DNA of 44,037 bases from Spirochaetota bacterium (lineage in GTDB: Bacteria > Spirochaetota > GWE2-31-10 > JAFGQB01): assembly GCA_016935915.1 (NCBI GenBank), contig JAFGQB010000200.1, positions 1-44,037 on the forward strand, given 5' to 3'. The notes below the pieces were generated by a model. The model worked only from the letters and a program-made list of their open reading frames with translations, was not told the DNA's origin and searched no databases. This document shows, piece after piece, positions 8,460 to 17,811 of this stretch. A program made the translations under genes and the position numbers. Numbering within the stretch: the first letter of the stretch is position 1; each line of letters starts with the position of its first letter.

Positions 8460-8644
8460 ATAAAATATTTAAAATTATAAAAAATGAATAAAATTATTTA
8501 TAATAAAGAATAAATAAAATTTTTTGATGACAGTTATCTTAATGTAGAGAATATATATTTTTTTTCAAGGGAATAAATTATTTAACTTGTCTATAAAATT
8601 TTAATATGTTAATATTTGTCAAATTTTTATATGGGGTGAATGCT

Positions 8645-9283
8645 TTGGATAAAACAGAGACTCAGGAATTAATGTTTTCTTTAAAATTGATTTTAATCGG
8701 AGTTTTTTTTTGGGTTATAAAGGTAAAGTATTTTACTTTTTTCTGGCTGTCAGAAAATTATTTTCTAAATGTGATAGGTTTGGAAATTATAGGGACTATA
8801 TTGATCCTGATCGGTATTATTATTATTCACAGAGTTTATCCTTTTGCCTATTCTTCTTTGGCAATTTTGCTAAATTGGTTAATATTAGGGATAAATTTAA
8901 TTGAAATATTAAACTTCTTTCTTTTTAAAAATTATTATATTTTCCTTTTAAATAAATATACTCCTTTTATTATGTCTTTAATGCTTTTTGTTATATCAAA
9001 GTTGTTAAAAAGCGGGACAAAATATTTCGGTAATCTGGAATTGTCAAAGAAATGGGAATATATAGGCATAGTAATCTTTTTCGGATTTTCAATTCCATAT
9101 TATATTTTTATATCTTTGGAAATATGCGGATATATCTCTGTTGATTCAATAAAATTGACTAGGAAATTTATATTGTTTTTTTTACCGCTGACTGTGATTG
9201 TATTATCATTCTTTTTTTATTATTTACATGCGATTATAATGTCATTCAAATTTTTACTTAACATCAAAAAAAATAATAAATAG
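8645..9283 (+). CDS. Polytopic inner-membrane protein of unknown function
   Basis: A hydrophobic protein with about six predicted membrane helices, for example MFSLKLILIGVFFWVI, VIGLEIIGTILILIGIIII, the SSLAILLNWLILGI stretch, YTPFIMSLMLFVIS, IGIVIFFGFSIPYYIF and a final FILFFLPLTVIVLSFFFYY. Loops are short and Lys-rich; no catalytic motif is recognisable. I place the start at the TTG at 8645 (213 codons including the stop, 212 aa) because GGGGTGA ends five bases before it; the in-frame ATG at 8606 would add 13 residues but has no ribosome binding site. It ends 20 bp before the U32-family gene and is probably co-transcribed with it. I do not recognise the family. Confidence 0.65.
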   Translation: MDKTETQELMFSLKLILIGVFFWVIKVKYFTFFWLSENYFLNVIGLEIIGTILILIGIIIIHRVYPFAYSSLAILLNWLILGINLIEILNFFLFKNYYIFLLNKYTPFIMSLMLFVISKLLKSGTKYFGNLELSKKWEYIGIVIFFGFSIPYYIFISLEICGYISVDSIKLTRKFILFFLPLTVIVLSFFFYYLHAIIMSFKFLLNIKKNNK

Positions 9284-9303
9284 CTTTTATCAGGTTAATA
9301 TTT

Positions 9304-11343
9304 ATGGAATTAATGGCCCCTGCAGGAAGTTTAAAAAGTTTTTTAGCTTGCATTGAAAGCGGTGCAGATTCAATATATCTTGGAGTGAAGAAATTTAATG
9401 CCAGGATGCCTGCTGACAATTTTACATTTTTTACTCTTAAAAAAGCTGTAGAATATGCCCATCTTCATAATATCAATGTTTATTTAACTTTGAACATTGA
9501 CTTGAAATCAAATGAATTAAAAGAAGTATGCTGTATTTTAGAATATTTGAAATCAATAAAAATTGACGGAGTAATTGTAAAAGATCCCGCTGTAATTTAT
9601 ATAATAAATAATTTTTACAAAGAAAATTTAAATATTCATCTGTCAACACAATGTGCAATATCCAGTTCATACGGGGTAAAATTTGCCAAGTCCATTGGTA
9701 CAAAAAGAGTAGTGCTTGCAAGGGAATTGGAACTAAAAGAGATAGAGGAAGCATGTAAAGTAAAAAACATAGAATGTGAAGTCTTTACAGAAGGATCAAT
9801 GTGCTTTAGCGTATCCGGTAGATGCCTAATGTCATCCTGGATCGGAGGAAGAAGCGGTAACAGGGGGTTATGTACTGCTCCATGCAGGGTACTGTGGGAA
9901 AGTTCAGCAAGTGAAAAAAATTTTTTTTCCATGAAGGATATGTCCCTGATAAATTATCTGAATGATCTTAAAAAGGCTAATGTCAGCTCTTTAAAGATCG
10001 AAGGCAGATTGAAAAGTCCATATTGGGTAAAACAGATAGTATCCGTTTATAAGAGTGCTTTAAATAATCAAACAATTGAAAAACTTTATGAACAAGTTAA
10101 AAAATATTCAGCAAGAGAGGTCGATTCCGGTCATCTTTTGCGCCATAATAACCTCGTTGGAAAAAATGAGGAGTGGGATGCTTATAAAAAACAGGATGAG
10201 TTTATTATTAGTAGTAATTTTTTTACTTTAAATAATGAAATAATAATAGATCATATTGGCGATAAAATTATCGTTGATTTTTTGATTAATGAGAAAAGGG
10301 AAAAACTTGAAATTAAAATTAATTTAAGAAAAAAAAAGGCTAAACTTCATAATATTGTAAAGATTGTTGATGAATTGAAGATAAATGAGATCAAGGATTT
10401 CAAGGTCAAAATAACAATTAAATCGGATGATCTATTGCTTTCTTCATCAGCTTTGCAGAATTTATCAAAAAGTATAATCAATAAATTAAAAGTTATTATA
10501 AATAAAGAGGAAATTTCATTTGAAGTTAATCATAATGTAATGAAATTTATTACACCAGCCAGAAAAGAACAAAATCGAAAGAAAATTTTAGGAGATTATC
10601 CTGATAAGGTATTAATAACATTAAATCAAACAGAAATTTTAAATAATTTGGATTTACCGATAGATACTTTTTCTGTTTATTTGGATAATTTGTCACATAT
10701 AAATATGCTTGACAGAATCAGGAACAGGGGAAATATCATAATCTCATTGCCAGCTTTGATATATGAAAATGATATTTTAAGATTTGAAGAAGCAATAAGA
10801 GTTTTGTCACTGAAAGGCTTTGAAAATTTTGAGGCAAATTCATATACCGGGATTCAAATATTAAAAAATATTAATTGCAATAAATTTTTGGGTATTGACA
10901 TGGCTGTTTTGAATCATCTTGCAGCGGATTTTTTTTATTCAAACGGAATAAGTTCTTTATATTCAAGCATTGAAGCAGACATGTCATCATTAAAGGCTCT
11001 GAGTAATTTCACACAGGGAAGAATTGAGTGTCTTGTCTTTGGTAAAATTAAATTATTTATTACTAGAGTCCAGTCTGAATATTTTGAAAATGGTTTAAAC
11101 TTCATGGACAAATATAAAACAAATATTGAATGTCACAAAGATGGCTGTTTGAATTTATTTATTTCTGGAACACCTCTATCATTTGTAGATGCAAAATTTA
11201 AAAAGGAAAATATAAGTTTTGATTCATTGACTGCAGATTTAAGATTTTTTAATTACCCAAAAAAAATCTTAAATGATATATTTAATAATAATTATAATTC
11301 TGGTAATTCCTCACAATTCAATCTTTTAAAAAAATTAATTTAA
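9304..11343 (+). CDS. U32-family protein, RlhA-like (23S rRNA hydroxylation)
   Basis: A 679-aa U32 'peptidase' family protein. The N-terminus MELMAPAGSLKSFLACIESGAD and the family signature EVFTEGSMCFSVSGRCLMSS (159-178) are clear. Cys167, Cys174, Cys190 and Cys194 match the four cysteines proposed to hold an Fe-S cluster in U32 proteins. The ~400-residue C-terminal extension is of the kind (DUF3656-like) found in RlhA, which hydroxylates C2501 of 23S rRNA, rather than in the shorter TrhP/TrhO-type tRNA hydroxylation proteins. Older annotations call such proteins collagenases, which is unlikely here. The gene follows the membrane protein after 20 bp, with only a weak ribosome binding site (CAGGTT). 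RlhA assignment rests on length and layout. Confidence 0.85.
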   Translation: MELMAPAGSLKSFLACIESGADSIYLGVKKFNARMPADNFTFFTLKKAVEYAHLHNINVYLTLNIDLKSNELKEVCCILEYLKSIKIDGVIVKDPAVIYIINNFYKENLNIHLSTQCAISSSYGVKFAKSIGTKRVVLARELELKEIEEACKVKNIECEVFTEGSMCFSVSGRCLMSSWIGGRSGNRGLCTAPCRVLWESSASEKNFFSMKDMSLINYLNDLKKANVSSLKIEGRLKSPYWVKQIVSVYKSALNNQTIEKLYEQVKKYSAREVDSGHLLRHNNLVGKNEEWDAYKKQDEFIISSNFFTLNNEIIIDHIGDKIIVDFLINEKREKLEIKINLRKKKAKLHNIVKIVDELKINEIKDFKVKITIKSDDLLLSSSALQNLSKSIINKLKVIINKEEISFEVNHNVMKFITPARKEQNRKKILGDYPDKVLITLNQTEILNNLDLPIDTFSVYLDNLSHINMLDRIRNRGNIIISLPALIYENDILRFEEAIRVLSLKGFENFEANSYTGIQILKNINCNKFLGIDMAVLNHLAADFFYSNGISSLYSSIEADMSSLKALSNFTQGRIECLVFGKIKLFITRVQSEYFENGLNFMDKYKTNIECHKDGCLNLFISGTPLSFVDAKFKKENISFDSLTADLRFFNYPKKILNDIFNNNYNSGNSSQFNLLKKLI

Positions 11344-11378
11344 AAATTAATAAATTTTTAAAACTTTTAAATAAAAAC

Positions 11379-11407
11379 TTGAAAATATAATAAAAAATTA
11401 TTATAAT
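11379..11407 (+). promoter_or_regulatory. Probable sigma70-type promoter before the 121-aa gene
   Basis: TTGAAA (11379-11384), a 17-bp spacer and TATAAT (11402-11407) form a near-consensus promoter about 70 bp upstream of the ATG at 11476. Confidence 0.55.
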
Positions 11408-11475
11408 ATTAATGTTCATAATAAAATGTAAGTAAGTTATAAAAAAGTTTGAGAGCATTATAAAAGGAAGTTAAG

Positions 11476-11841
11476 ATGGTTGAAAATTCAACTGAAATGA
11501 AGAAAAATTTAAAAGAGTTGGTGAAGATTGCTTATGAAGAAGAATTAAAGAAGTATTTGACGCCGCTTTATGAGAATTTTCTTAAATGGAAAGAGAATGA
11601 AGTATCCAGTTTAAATTTAGCTAACCTCATTCACAGATTTCATAACGGTATTTCTAAAAAATTGTTTAGAATTTACAACAATTTGGAAAGCCCTTTATTG
11701 GTTGCCAGAGCAATTGCTTTGACATTGATACCTCAGGATAAAATCGACAAGGATATGATTGAACAGCTTCAGGAGAAGATTGAATTTTATAAGCAGCAGA
11801 TTAATGATATTCAAGATGATGATCTTGATTATGAATACTGA
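11476..11841 (+). CDS. Small charged helical protein, unknown function
   Basis: A 121-aa, highly charged and mostly helical protein. It begins MVENSTEMKKNLKELVKIAYEEE, has a central NLANLIHRFHNGISKKLFRIYNN stretch and a C-terminal helix (KDMIEQLQEKIEFYKQQI) ending in an acidic tail DIQDDDLDYEY. No signal peptide, membrane helix or cysteine is present. The start is well supported by AAAGGAAG upstream and a near-consensus promoter. I do not recognise the family; a role as a small cytoplasmic binding or regulatory protein would be a guess. Downstream, 158 bp of AT-rich DNA leads to the nitroreductase-like gene. Confidence 0.7.
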   Translation: MVENSTEMKKNLKELVKIAYEEELKKYLTPLYENFLKWKENEVSSLNLANLIHRFHNGISKKLFRIYNNLESPLLVARAIALTLIPQDKIDKDMIEQLQEKIEFYKQQINDIQDDDLDYEY

Positions 11842-11940
11842 TTTTTTTATATTTTTTTTAAAAATTTAAATTTATTCGATTGTATAAATCAATATGTGCT
11901 TAATTAATTTGTAATTTTTTATTTTCTTACAAATCTATTC

Positions 11941-11969
11941 TTTACTTAAATCAATAATTATTGTATTAA
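11941..11969 (+). promoter_or_regulatory. Possible promoter of the nitroreductase-like gene
   Basis: TTTACT (11941-11946), a 17-bp spacer and TATTAA (11964-11969) lie about 30 bp upstream of the ATG. The match is moderate and AT-rich background makes chance occurrence plausible. Confidence 0.3.
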
Positions 11970-11999
11970 AATTTTTTAGGTATTTAAAAAGGAGACTAT

Positions 12000-13400
12000 A
12001 TGTCCAAAGATAAGGATAAAATAATTGATATAATTTCTGGTATTGAGAAAATAAGCTTTTTTAGCAATATAACTGAAAAAGAAAGACCGCCTGTCAGTCC
12101 TGTACCTACTGAAACGAGAGAACTGGCAAGGAGGTCATATGAAGATTTTGTTAAAAAAGTTGAAAAAGCAAAAAATAAAGCATTAGAATCACAAAAAGCA
12201 GTTGATGTTGATGGGGCAAGGCTTTCCGGAGTAAAATCCGGTGATATTTGGCATATTGATAAAGACGGTATAATTGGCAGAAGCTTTGAGCCTAATGAAG
12301 GACTTCTGGAAGGACTGCTCCAGAGACGAACCGAAAGAGTCGCAGATCCAGATAAAGATGTTGATTTGGAATTGCTATTAAAAGTTTTATCCTTTTCACA
12401 ATGGGCGCCCAATGCTACAAATGAACAACCTACAAAAATTTTGATTTATAAAAAAGACCATCCATCAATGGATAAAATCGGTAATTTGATGAAAAAAGCA
12501 TTGGAAGAAAGAATCGTCCCAAATATTAACATCAGGAATTTTATAATCAATAAAAAAAGAGAAACTCCGAATTTCTTGCCAGATATCTCCATGAAAGATT
12601 TAACAGATATGGATGATAAGAAATTTTCAAGCTACAGATTTGAGGAAATGAGCGCACCATTGAATGAATTGCCTCAAACAACGGCAAAATTACTCGAAAG
12701 AAATAAAATTGTTTATGAAAATGGGAAATATTATAATAAATTAAATGACGGTTCTAAAGGCAGTGAATACACATTAAAAGATCTGTTATTGAATGATGTT
12801 ATTTTTACAAAGGGCATGGGTAAATTTTTTTTAAAATTTAAAAATACTCATCCTTACCTGATAGTAGTTTTAAGAAAATGGCATTACACATCATTAATGA
12901 CTGAAACTCTCTATAAATATGGCATACAGCTGCCGGATGTAGGGGAAGAATTTATAGATGCAGGTTTTTATTCTGACTATCTTGCTTTAAGTGCAAGAGG
13001 ATTTGGTTTGTCAGGTGTTGTTAAAACAGGTCCTATGGATCTTGCAAAAGATGAATTGACAGAACTTTTCATTGATGATCTTAAGGAAAAACTTGATCTT
13101 TTTACAACGCTGTTAAATGATGAAAACAATCTAATAAAAGATAAAAAGAGACTAATACAGATGGAAATAGAAAAAATTTTTTTGATTTTTAACGGATTGA
13201 AATATGGACTTGAAGCAATGAGATGCAAGGAACAGAACAGACCTATGAGAGATCAGCTTATTGTTGCTTTAAAAAGAGGAGAGGTATATGTACCAGCAAC
13301 TTTTTTTCAATTGGGCTATCCATTGATCGATCCTGAAGAGCGGATTAAAGATCCGAGACAGGGTAAAGATCCGCTTGATAAAATGATGATTTTAATGTGA
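12000..13400 (+). CDS. Enlarged nitroreductase-fold flavoprotein
   Basis: A 466-aa protein with the landmarks of FMN-dependent nitroreductases in order: QRRTERV (108-114) with the phosphate-contacting Arg pair, WAPNATNEQP (135-144), the core strand PYLIVVLRK (285-293), GFYSDYLALSARGFGLSG (322-339) and the closing LGYP ... RQGKDPLDKMMI near the C-terminus. Typical family members have 170-220 residues. Here there is a ~100-residue N-terminal extension and an insertion of roughly 115 residues (about 165-280), both charged and without motifs I know. The reaction is presumably NAD(P)H- or FMN-linked electron transfer; the substrate is unknown. AAAGGAGAC precedes the ATG, and a bidirectional terminator follows the stop. 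Confidence 0.75.
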   Translation: MSKDKDKIIDIISGIEKISFFSNITEKERPPVSPVPTETRELARRSYEDFVKKVEKAKNKALESQKAVDVDGARLSGVKSGDIWHIDKDGIIGRSFEPNEGLLEGLLQRRTERVADPDKDVDLELLLKVLSFSQWAPNATNEQPTKILIYKKDHPSMDKIGNLMKKALEERIVPNINIRNFIINKKRETPNFLPDISMKDLTDMDDKKFSSYRFEEMSAPLNELPQTTAKLLERNKIVYENGKYYNKLNDGSKGSEYTLKDLLLNDVIFTKGMGKFFLKFKNTHPYLIVVLRKWHYTSLMTETLYKYGIQLPDVGEEFIDAGFYSDYLALSARGFGLSGVVKTGPMDLAKDELTELFIDDLKEKLDLFTTLLNDENNLIKDKKRLIQMEIEKIFLIFNGLKYGLEAMRCKEQNRPMRDQLIVALKRGEVYVPATFFQLGYPLIDPEERIKDPRQGKDPLDKMMILM

Positions 13401-13405
13401 AAAAA

Positions 13406-13437
13406 AATGCAGAAGCCTAATTTAGAGCCTCTGCATT
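13406..13437. terminator. Bidirectional terminator between convergent genes
   Basis: AATGCAGA (13406-13413) pairs exactly with TCTGCATT (13430-13437); a run of A on the left and T on the right provide U-tracts for both strands. It lies between the stops of the nitroreductase-like gene and the VWA-FHA gene, serving both. Confidence 0.75.
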
Positions 13438-13457
13438 TTGTATAAAAAGAATTTAAT

Positions 13458-14882
13458 TTATTTCTTTTTTTTATCTTTATCCATGATACCTTTATCAAAA
13501 ACTATTGTAGCTCCTCCGATGCTGATCACATCTCCGTCTTCCAGGTCTCTTGTTGTAACTTTTTTATTGTTAACTTTTGTATCACCATCTGCTATTATTG
13601 TGTAAGTGTCTTTCTTTTTATTGTATTCGATTTTTGCATGCTTATCTTTAATAGTCGGAGAATTAACAATTGTCATATTTGCATTGGAAGAACCGCCTAT
13701 TATTGTTTGACCTTCATTAAGCGAAATGACTTTAGTTACTGCACGCCCGTATTGTGTACTGATAACTTCCAAATTTGCATTCTGATTTGTATTTTTAAAT
13801 TTAATTAAAGACAGTAAAAATAACAACAGGATTGCAAGCGGCAGTAGAAGTAAGAATAGTAAATTGAAAATTCCGGGTTTTCCGAACAATGTACTGGAAA
13901 AATAAAATCTTGTCACTGATAATTTTTTGTTCATATTGTTATAATCCACTTTAACGTATTTCTTATCAGCAGGATCCATTGTTGCTCTATAGACAAAAAT
14001 GTACTCATTTTGTATCTGGGAAATAATTTTTAGATAAACGTCTTTTAATTCTTTGGGATTATAAGCATCAAATATTCTACCTCCTGTTTGAGAAGCTATT
14101 TCCGATAAATTTCTATCTTTGCTCTGTCCCTGCTTTCCAAAGTTGATTCCAAAAACCGAGATTCCACCTTTCTGGCATTCTAAAATAGGTTCATCATGGT
14201 TGTATGTTTTTGTTCCGTATTCTTTATGTGCTTTTTTTGTATATGTATAATAGGGCATGTTTTCACCATCTGAAAGAATAATAATTACATTTCTACCGGG
14301 ATTTTTAAATTCTGCGACTGCTTTATATAAGCTTGCATATATTTCTGTCCAAGCTTCTTCGCCAACCGGTTTTTTTATCTCATCAAGTACATTTACAACA
14401 TTATCCTTATTACCGGTGAAACTTGAGTGAAGATTGTAATATGTATTATATGAAACTACTGAAATAGTGTCTTTTGGATTTTTTATGCTGTTGATAAAAG
14501 TAATTACCGCATTTTTAGCGTGTGTTATTCTCATGTTTTCTGTTTTATCAGTTTTGATTTCATTCATATCATAATACATACTGCCGGAATTATCTATCAG
14601 GAGAAGGAAATTAACACCTTCATCATAATCCTGTTTACTTTTAAATGAGTATATTTTTTCAATTTTTTTAAAGTTTTTATTGTCAACTGATTCATGGATG
14701 GTAAACATATCCTGTTTTAGATTTTTTAACGGATTACTATTAAAATCGGCAACGCTTATATACATTTTAATCTTCTGATTTAACAATAGTTCCGAATTAT
14801 CAATCTGTGAAATCTGAATGGAATCTGAAAACAAATAAAATGAACAAATAATAATAATTAAAGAAAATATTAGTTTTTTCAT
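13458..14882 (-). CDS. VWA domain - transmembrane helix - FHA domain protein
   Basis: A 474-aa membrane protein. After a signal sequence (1-18) comes an exported von Willebrand A domain (about 90-290) with an intact metal-ion (MIDAS) site: DNSGS at 97-101, Thr179 and SDGEN at 204-208. One transmembrane segment (about 338-361) follows, then a cytoplasmic FHA domain (about 375-463). The FHA core (TIIGGSSNANMTI, then TIKDKHAKI) keeps the fold-forming Gly and His, but the usual phosphothreonine-contacting Arg of GRS is Gly and the Ser before the His is Lys, so phosphopeptide binding may be altered. It is the last gene of the kinase/phosphatase operon, only 7 bp after the membrane-FHA gene. It could carry an external or periplasmic binding event to the cytoplasmic phospho-signalling side. 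Confidence 0.88.
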   Translation of the reverse strand: MKKLIFSLIIIICSFYLFSDSIQISQIDNSELLLNQKIKMYISVADFNSNPLKNLKQDMFTIHESVDNKNFKKIEKIYSFKSKQDYDEGVNFLLLIDNSGSMYYDMNEIKTDKTENMRITHAKNAVITFINSIKNPKDTISVVSYNTYYNLHSSFTGNKDNVVNVLDEIKKPVGEEAWTEIYASLYKAVAEFKNPGRNVIIILSDGENMPYYTYTKKAHKEYGTKTYNHDEPILECQKGGISVFGINFGKQGQSKDRNLSEIASQTGGRIFDAYNPKELKDVYLKIISQIQNEYIFVYRATMDPADKKYVKVDYNNMNKKLSVTRFYFSSTLFGKPGIFNLLFLLLLPLAILLLFLLSLIKFKNTNQNANLEVISTQYGRAVTKVISLNEGQTIIGGSSNANMTIVNSPTIKDKHAKIEYNKKKDTYTIIADGDTKVNNKKVTTRDLEDGDVISIGGATIVFDKGIMDKDKKKK

Positions 14883-14889
14883 AATTTAC

Positions 14890-15783
14890 CTACCTATATT
14901 TAAATAAAAATTTTGCTGTGCCAATCTTGATGACATCTTCAAATTTCAGCTCTTTTTCATTTATAACTTCATCATTAACTCTTACAGGACTTGTTTTTGA
15001 AAGATTTTTTATCAGCACCTTATCTTTCTTGACATTTATTAATGCGTGATTATCCTCCATTATTGAAAAATCTTTTAAGATTATATCATTATTTTTAGAT
15101 TTTCCAATTCTCATTCTTCGTTGATTAATTAAATATTCCTTGCCTTTAAAGGCTCCGTTTAAAACTCTTAAAATACCTGCTGATAATGATTTTTCAATGA
15201 ATCCGTAGAATAATCCAATAAAAAAACCGAAAATTACAAGTCCAATAAGTCTTGAAAACAATAAATTGGGTATAAGCATTGTTATGTATTCCAATGCCAA
15301 TCCGCCAAAAATACCACCCAATAATCCACCAATCAGCCCGATAACTATTTTTTTGCCGGATTGTGTTCTGATTCCTTCAATTATTCCGATAAAAATACCC
15401 AATACTGCCCATCCTGCAGCTCTTGAAAGTGGCAGTATAAAAGTAGAGAAACTTTTTGTTGATGTTTGCAGCAGTTTTTCCCCTATGAAAAAAAGTATAA
15501 ACTGGGCAGTTAGAAATCCCAATATTCCTCCTACAGCTCCTAAAATTATTCCAACCAGTATGCTGGAAATTGTCTGCGAGTAGTTCTGTGTAGTGATGCT
15601 TTCGGTTGTGCTGAAAAATGCACCCATAACAATGCCGAATGCCATACCCAGACAGACACTGAAAATTAAATAGGATTGGAAAAATGTTTGATAATTAATC
15701 AATACTTCTGCAATCGGCCAGCTTGCTAAACCGGCTAAAATGCCAATAAGGCATAAAAATAATTTTTTCATTAAACTTGACAT
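14890..15783 (-). CDS. Multi-pass membrane protein with C-terminal FHA domain
   Basis: A 297-aa protein. Residues 1-205 are hydrophobic, with about six helices rich in Gly (for example the GIILGAVGGILGF and GLIGGLLGGIFGG stretches). Residues 215-295 are a cytoplasmic FHA domain: MRIGKSKNNDIIL (224-236), DNHALI (244-249) and a late PVRVND turn. As in the neighbouring VWA-FHA protein, the canonical pThr-binding Arg (GR) is replaced (Lys) and the SxxH Ser is absent, so binding to phosphothreonine is uncertain. The gene sits between the Ser/Thr kinase (27 bp upstream) and the VWA-FHA gene (7 bp downstream). Glycine-zipper-like helices suggest oligomerisation in the membrane. A scaffold or substrate role for the kinase is inferred from context. 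Confidence 0.85.
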   Translation of the reverse strand: MSSLMKKLFLCLIGILAGLASWPIAEVLINYQTFFQSYLIFSVCLGMAFGIVMGAFFSTTESITTQNYSQTISSILVGIILGAVGGILGFLTAQFILFFIGEKLLQTSTKSFSTFILPLSRAAGWAVLGIFIGIIEGIRTQSGKKIVIGLIGGLLGGIFGGLALEYITMLIPNLLFSRLIGLVIFGFFIGLFYGFIEKSLSAGILRVLNGAFKGKEYLINQRRMRIGKSKNNDIILKDFSIMEDNHALINVKKDKVLIKNLSKTSPVRVNDEVINEKELKFEDVIKIGTAKFLFKYR

Positions 15784-15810
15784 GTTTTCCCTCTCTTATA
15801 AATAAAATTT

Positions 15811-17799
15811 TTAATAAGTATCAACAGTTAATTTTTTATTTTTTTTATTATATCTTGTGGAAATAGTTATTTTTTGATAGCTTTTGATTTGAAATTCTTT
15901 TGTAATTTTATTATTCCCTTTTATAATTGTAATTAAATAATTTCCAGGATTTAACGCAATATCCCTGTTAACAAAGAATGTCTTCTGAATTTTAGAGTAT
16001 TTCCCTTTTTCCTGTCCTGTGGAATAATAAATTAAATTATTTAATAAAATTTGAAAGATTGAAGGCTGGATCCTTGAATATTCATTGTTTTTATTTGCAT
16101 CATAGAAATATTTTGAATTATTTATTAGAATTTTTAAATCTTTTTCCTTTGATCTTAAAAGAAATGTTCCTGCAATCGGCTGAAGAAGTACATTTACGGT
16201 ATAATCATTTTGATAAGGAGCAATATATACTTCAACTCTTTTTTCATAAAAATATTGTTTGTTGAATAAAAAGATCAGTTTTTTTCCTGATAGAAGTTCA
16301 TTATAATAATTAGATCTGAAATAATCCCAGTTTACCCATCTGTTATTATAAAGAACAAATTTGTCAACATTGTCAATACCGGAATTGTCAATCGAATTTT
16401 TAAATAAAAAATTTATTTTCAAAGAAAAAACCGGGATTTTGTCATAAATGATTTTTATTAAAGGTTTTTCTTTGTTTGTTCTTATTAAACTTACCGGATT
16501 GACAAAAAAATAATTTTGATGCTTTTCATTTTGTATATTAACATCAAATTTATATAAACCGGATTTTAAATAAATTTTATAGGATTCAAAAGTATTATTT
16601 ATGTTCCGATTCTTTTTTATATTCTTATGAAGTTTTATTTCCTTGACCAGTTTTTCTTTTCCATCAACCCAATAAATATATGATTTTATAACTTCAGGGG
16701 AATTTATATTGGAAAAGCTTTTTGTTTCTACTATTAATTTGTACCATCCGTGAGAATTTGAGTTAAATAATTCGTGATTATATCCAGTTTTAAAGAACAT
16801 AAGTATTAAAGCTAAAAAGTTAATAAATAAAAAAAGAAATAGAAATTTAAACCTTATTACTGTATTTATTATTTTTTTCTTAAAAGGAACCTTTATTTTT
16901 ATATATTCAATTTCTTTACCTGCTATATAATTTTTAATAAGCTCATTTATTATTTTTTTGTTTTCCCTTTCATTTCCCTTTTTATACTTTACTAGACTTC
17001 CTTTTAATGTTCTTATTATCTCGTTAACATCCTTATATCTTTGACTCTTTTTTGGTTTCATGCATTTTGTAATTATTTTTTGGATTTTTGGTATAATTTT
17101 TGGATTTATCTTATTTGGCAGTACATATTTTCCCTTAGAGATCATGGTAATGGTTTCGGGTGAAATGTTAGCAGGGTAGGGGAGTTTACCTGTGACCATT
17201 TTATAAAGTGTTACTCCCAGTGAATATATATCAGCTCTTTTATCGACTTTTTTTGTATCATAAATTTGTTCGGGTGACATATATGCAGGTGAACCTAAAG
17301 TAGAGCCTTCCCTGGTCAAATTTGATTCGATTTCTTTTTTTGAGGTTGCAATGCCAAAATCCGTTAATTTAACTGAACCGTTTTTTGATATCAGGACATT
17401 AGCGGGTTTGATATCTCTGTGTATTATACCTTTATCATGGGCGTGTTTTAAGCCTTTGCATATTTCTGAAAAAATTATAACAGCTGCTTCATTGGATAAA
17501 TACCTTTTGTCGTCAATTAATTCGTCAAGAGATAGTCCGTTAACATATTCCATTGCAATATAAAAATATTTACCTTCTTTAAAATGATCATAAACCTGAA
17601 CAATATGTTCATCCCTTAAATCAAGCATTATCCTTGCTTCTCTTTTAAATCTTTCGATGACATTGGGTTTGGATATGGTTAATTGTTTTATTATTATGTA
17701 TCTGTCAAGGGTTGGGTGTTTTGCTTTTAAAACAGCACCCATACCGCCTTGACCGATTTTTTCAATTATTTCATATTTCCCTATTTTTTCTCTGCCCAT
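15811..17799 (-). CDS. Transmembrane Ser/Thr protein kinase (PknB-like)
   Basis: A 662-aa Hanks-type protein kinase. The cytoplasmic catalytic domain (about 8-268) is complete: GQGGMG loop (16-21), VAIK-equivalent Lys38, HRDIKPANV (127-135), DFG (147-149), an activation segment with several Ser/Thr (TREGSTLGS) and the APE-equivalent SPEQ (175-178). It is followed by a juxtamembrane linker, one membrane helix (about 317-336) and a ~325-residue extracytoplasmic region rich in beta-strand and aromatic residues, without PASTA repeats. Its YFVN, FLLRSKEKDLKILIN and PGNYLITIIKG segments suggest beta-sandwich or PEGA-like modules. The gene follows the PPP-type phosphatase after 12 bp and precedes two FHA-domain genes, forming a kinase-phosphatase-reader cluster. 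Catalytic activity is expected from the intact motifs; the outer ligand is unknown. Confidence 0.95.
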   Translation of the reverse strand: MGREKIGKYEIIEKIGQGGMGAVLKAKHPTLDRYIIIKQLTISKPNVIERFKREARIMLDLRDEHIVQVYDHFKEGKYFYIAMEYVNGLSLDELIDDKRYLSNEAAVIIFSEICKGLKHAHDKGIIHRDIKPANVLISKNGSVKLTDFGIATSKKEIESNLTREGSTLGSPAYMSPEQIYDTKKVDKRADIYSLGVTLYKMVTGKLPYPANISPETITMISKGKYVLPNKINPKIIPKIQKIITKCMKPKKSQRYKDVNEIIRTLKGSLVKYKKGNERENKKIINELIKNYIAGKEIEYIKIKVPFKKKIINTVIRFKFLFLFLFINFLALILMFFKTGYNHELFNSNSHGWYKLIVETKSFSNINSPEVIKSYIYWVDGKEKLVKEIKLHKNIKKNRNINNTFESYKIYLKSGLYKFDVNIQNEKHQNYFFVNPVSLIRTNKEKPLIKIIYDKIPVFSLKINFLFKNSIDNSGIDNVDKFVLYNNRWVNWDYFRSNYYNELLSGKKLIFLFNKQYFYEKRVEVYIAPYQNDYTVNVLLQPIAGTFLLRSKEKDLKILINNSKYFYDANKNNEYSRIQPSIFQILLNNLIYYSTGQEKGKYSKIQKTFFVNRDIALNPGNYLITIIKGNNKITKEFQIKSYQKITISTRYNKKNKKLTVDTY

Positions 17800-17811
17800 C
17801 TTTATACACCA

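Noticed and set aside
9304-11343. Collagenase/protease function for the U32 protein
   Set aside because: The four Fe-S-type cysteines and the long C-terminal extension fit RNA hydroxylation proteins of the RlhA type; the protease label is historical.
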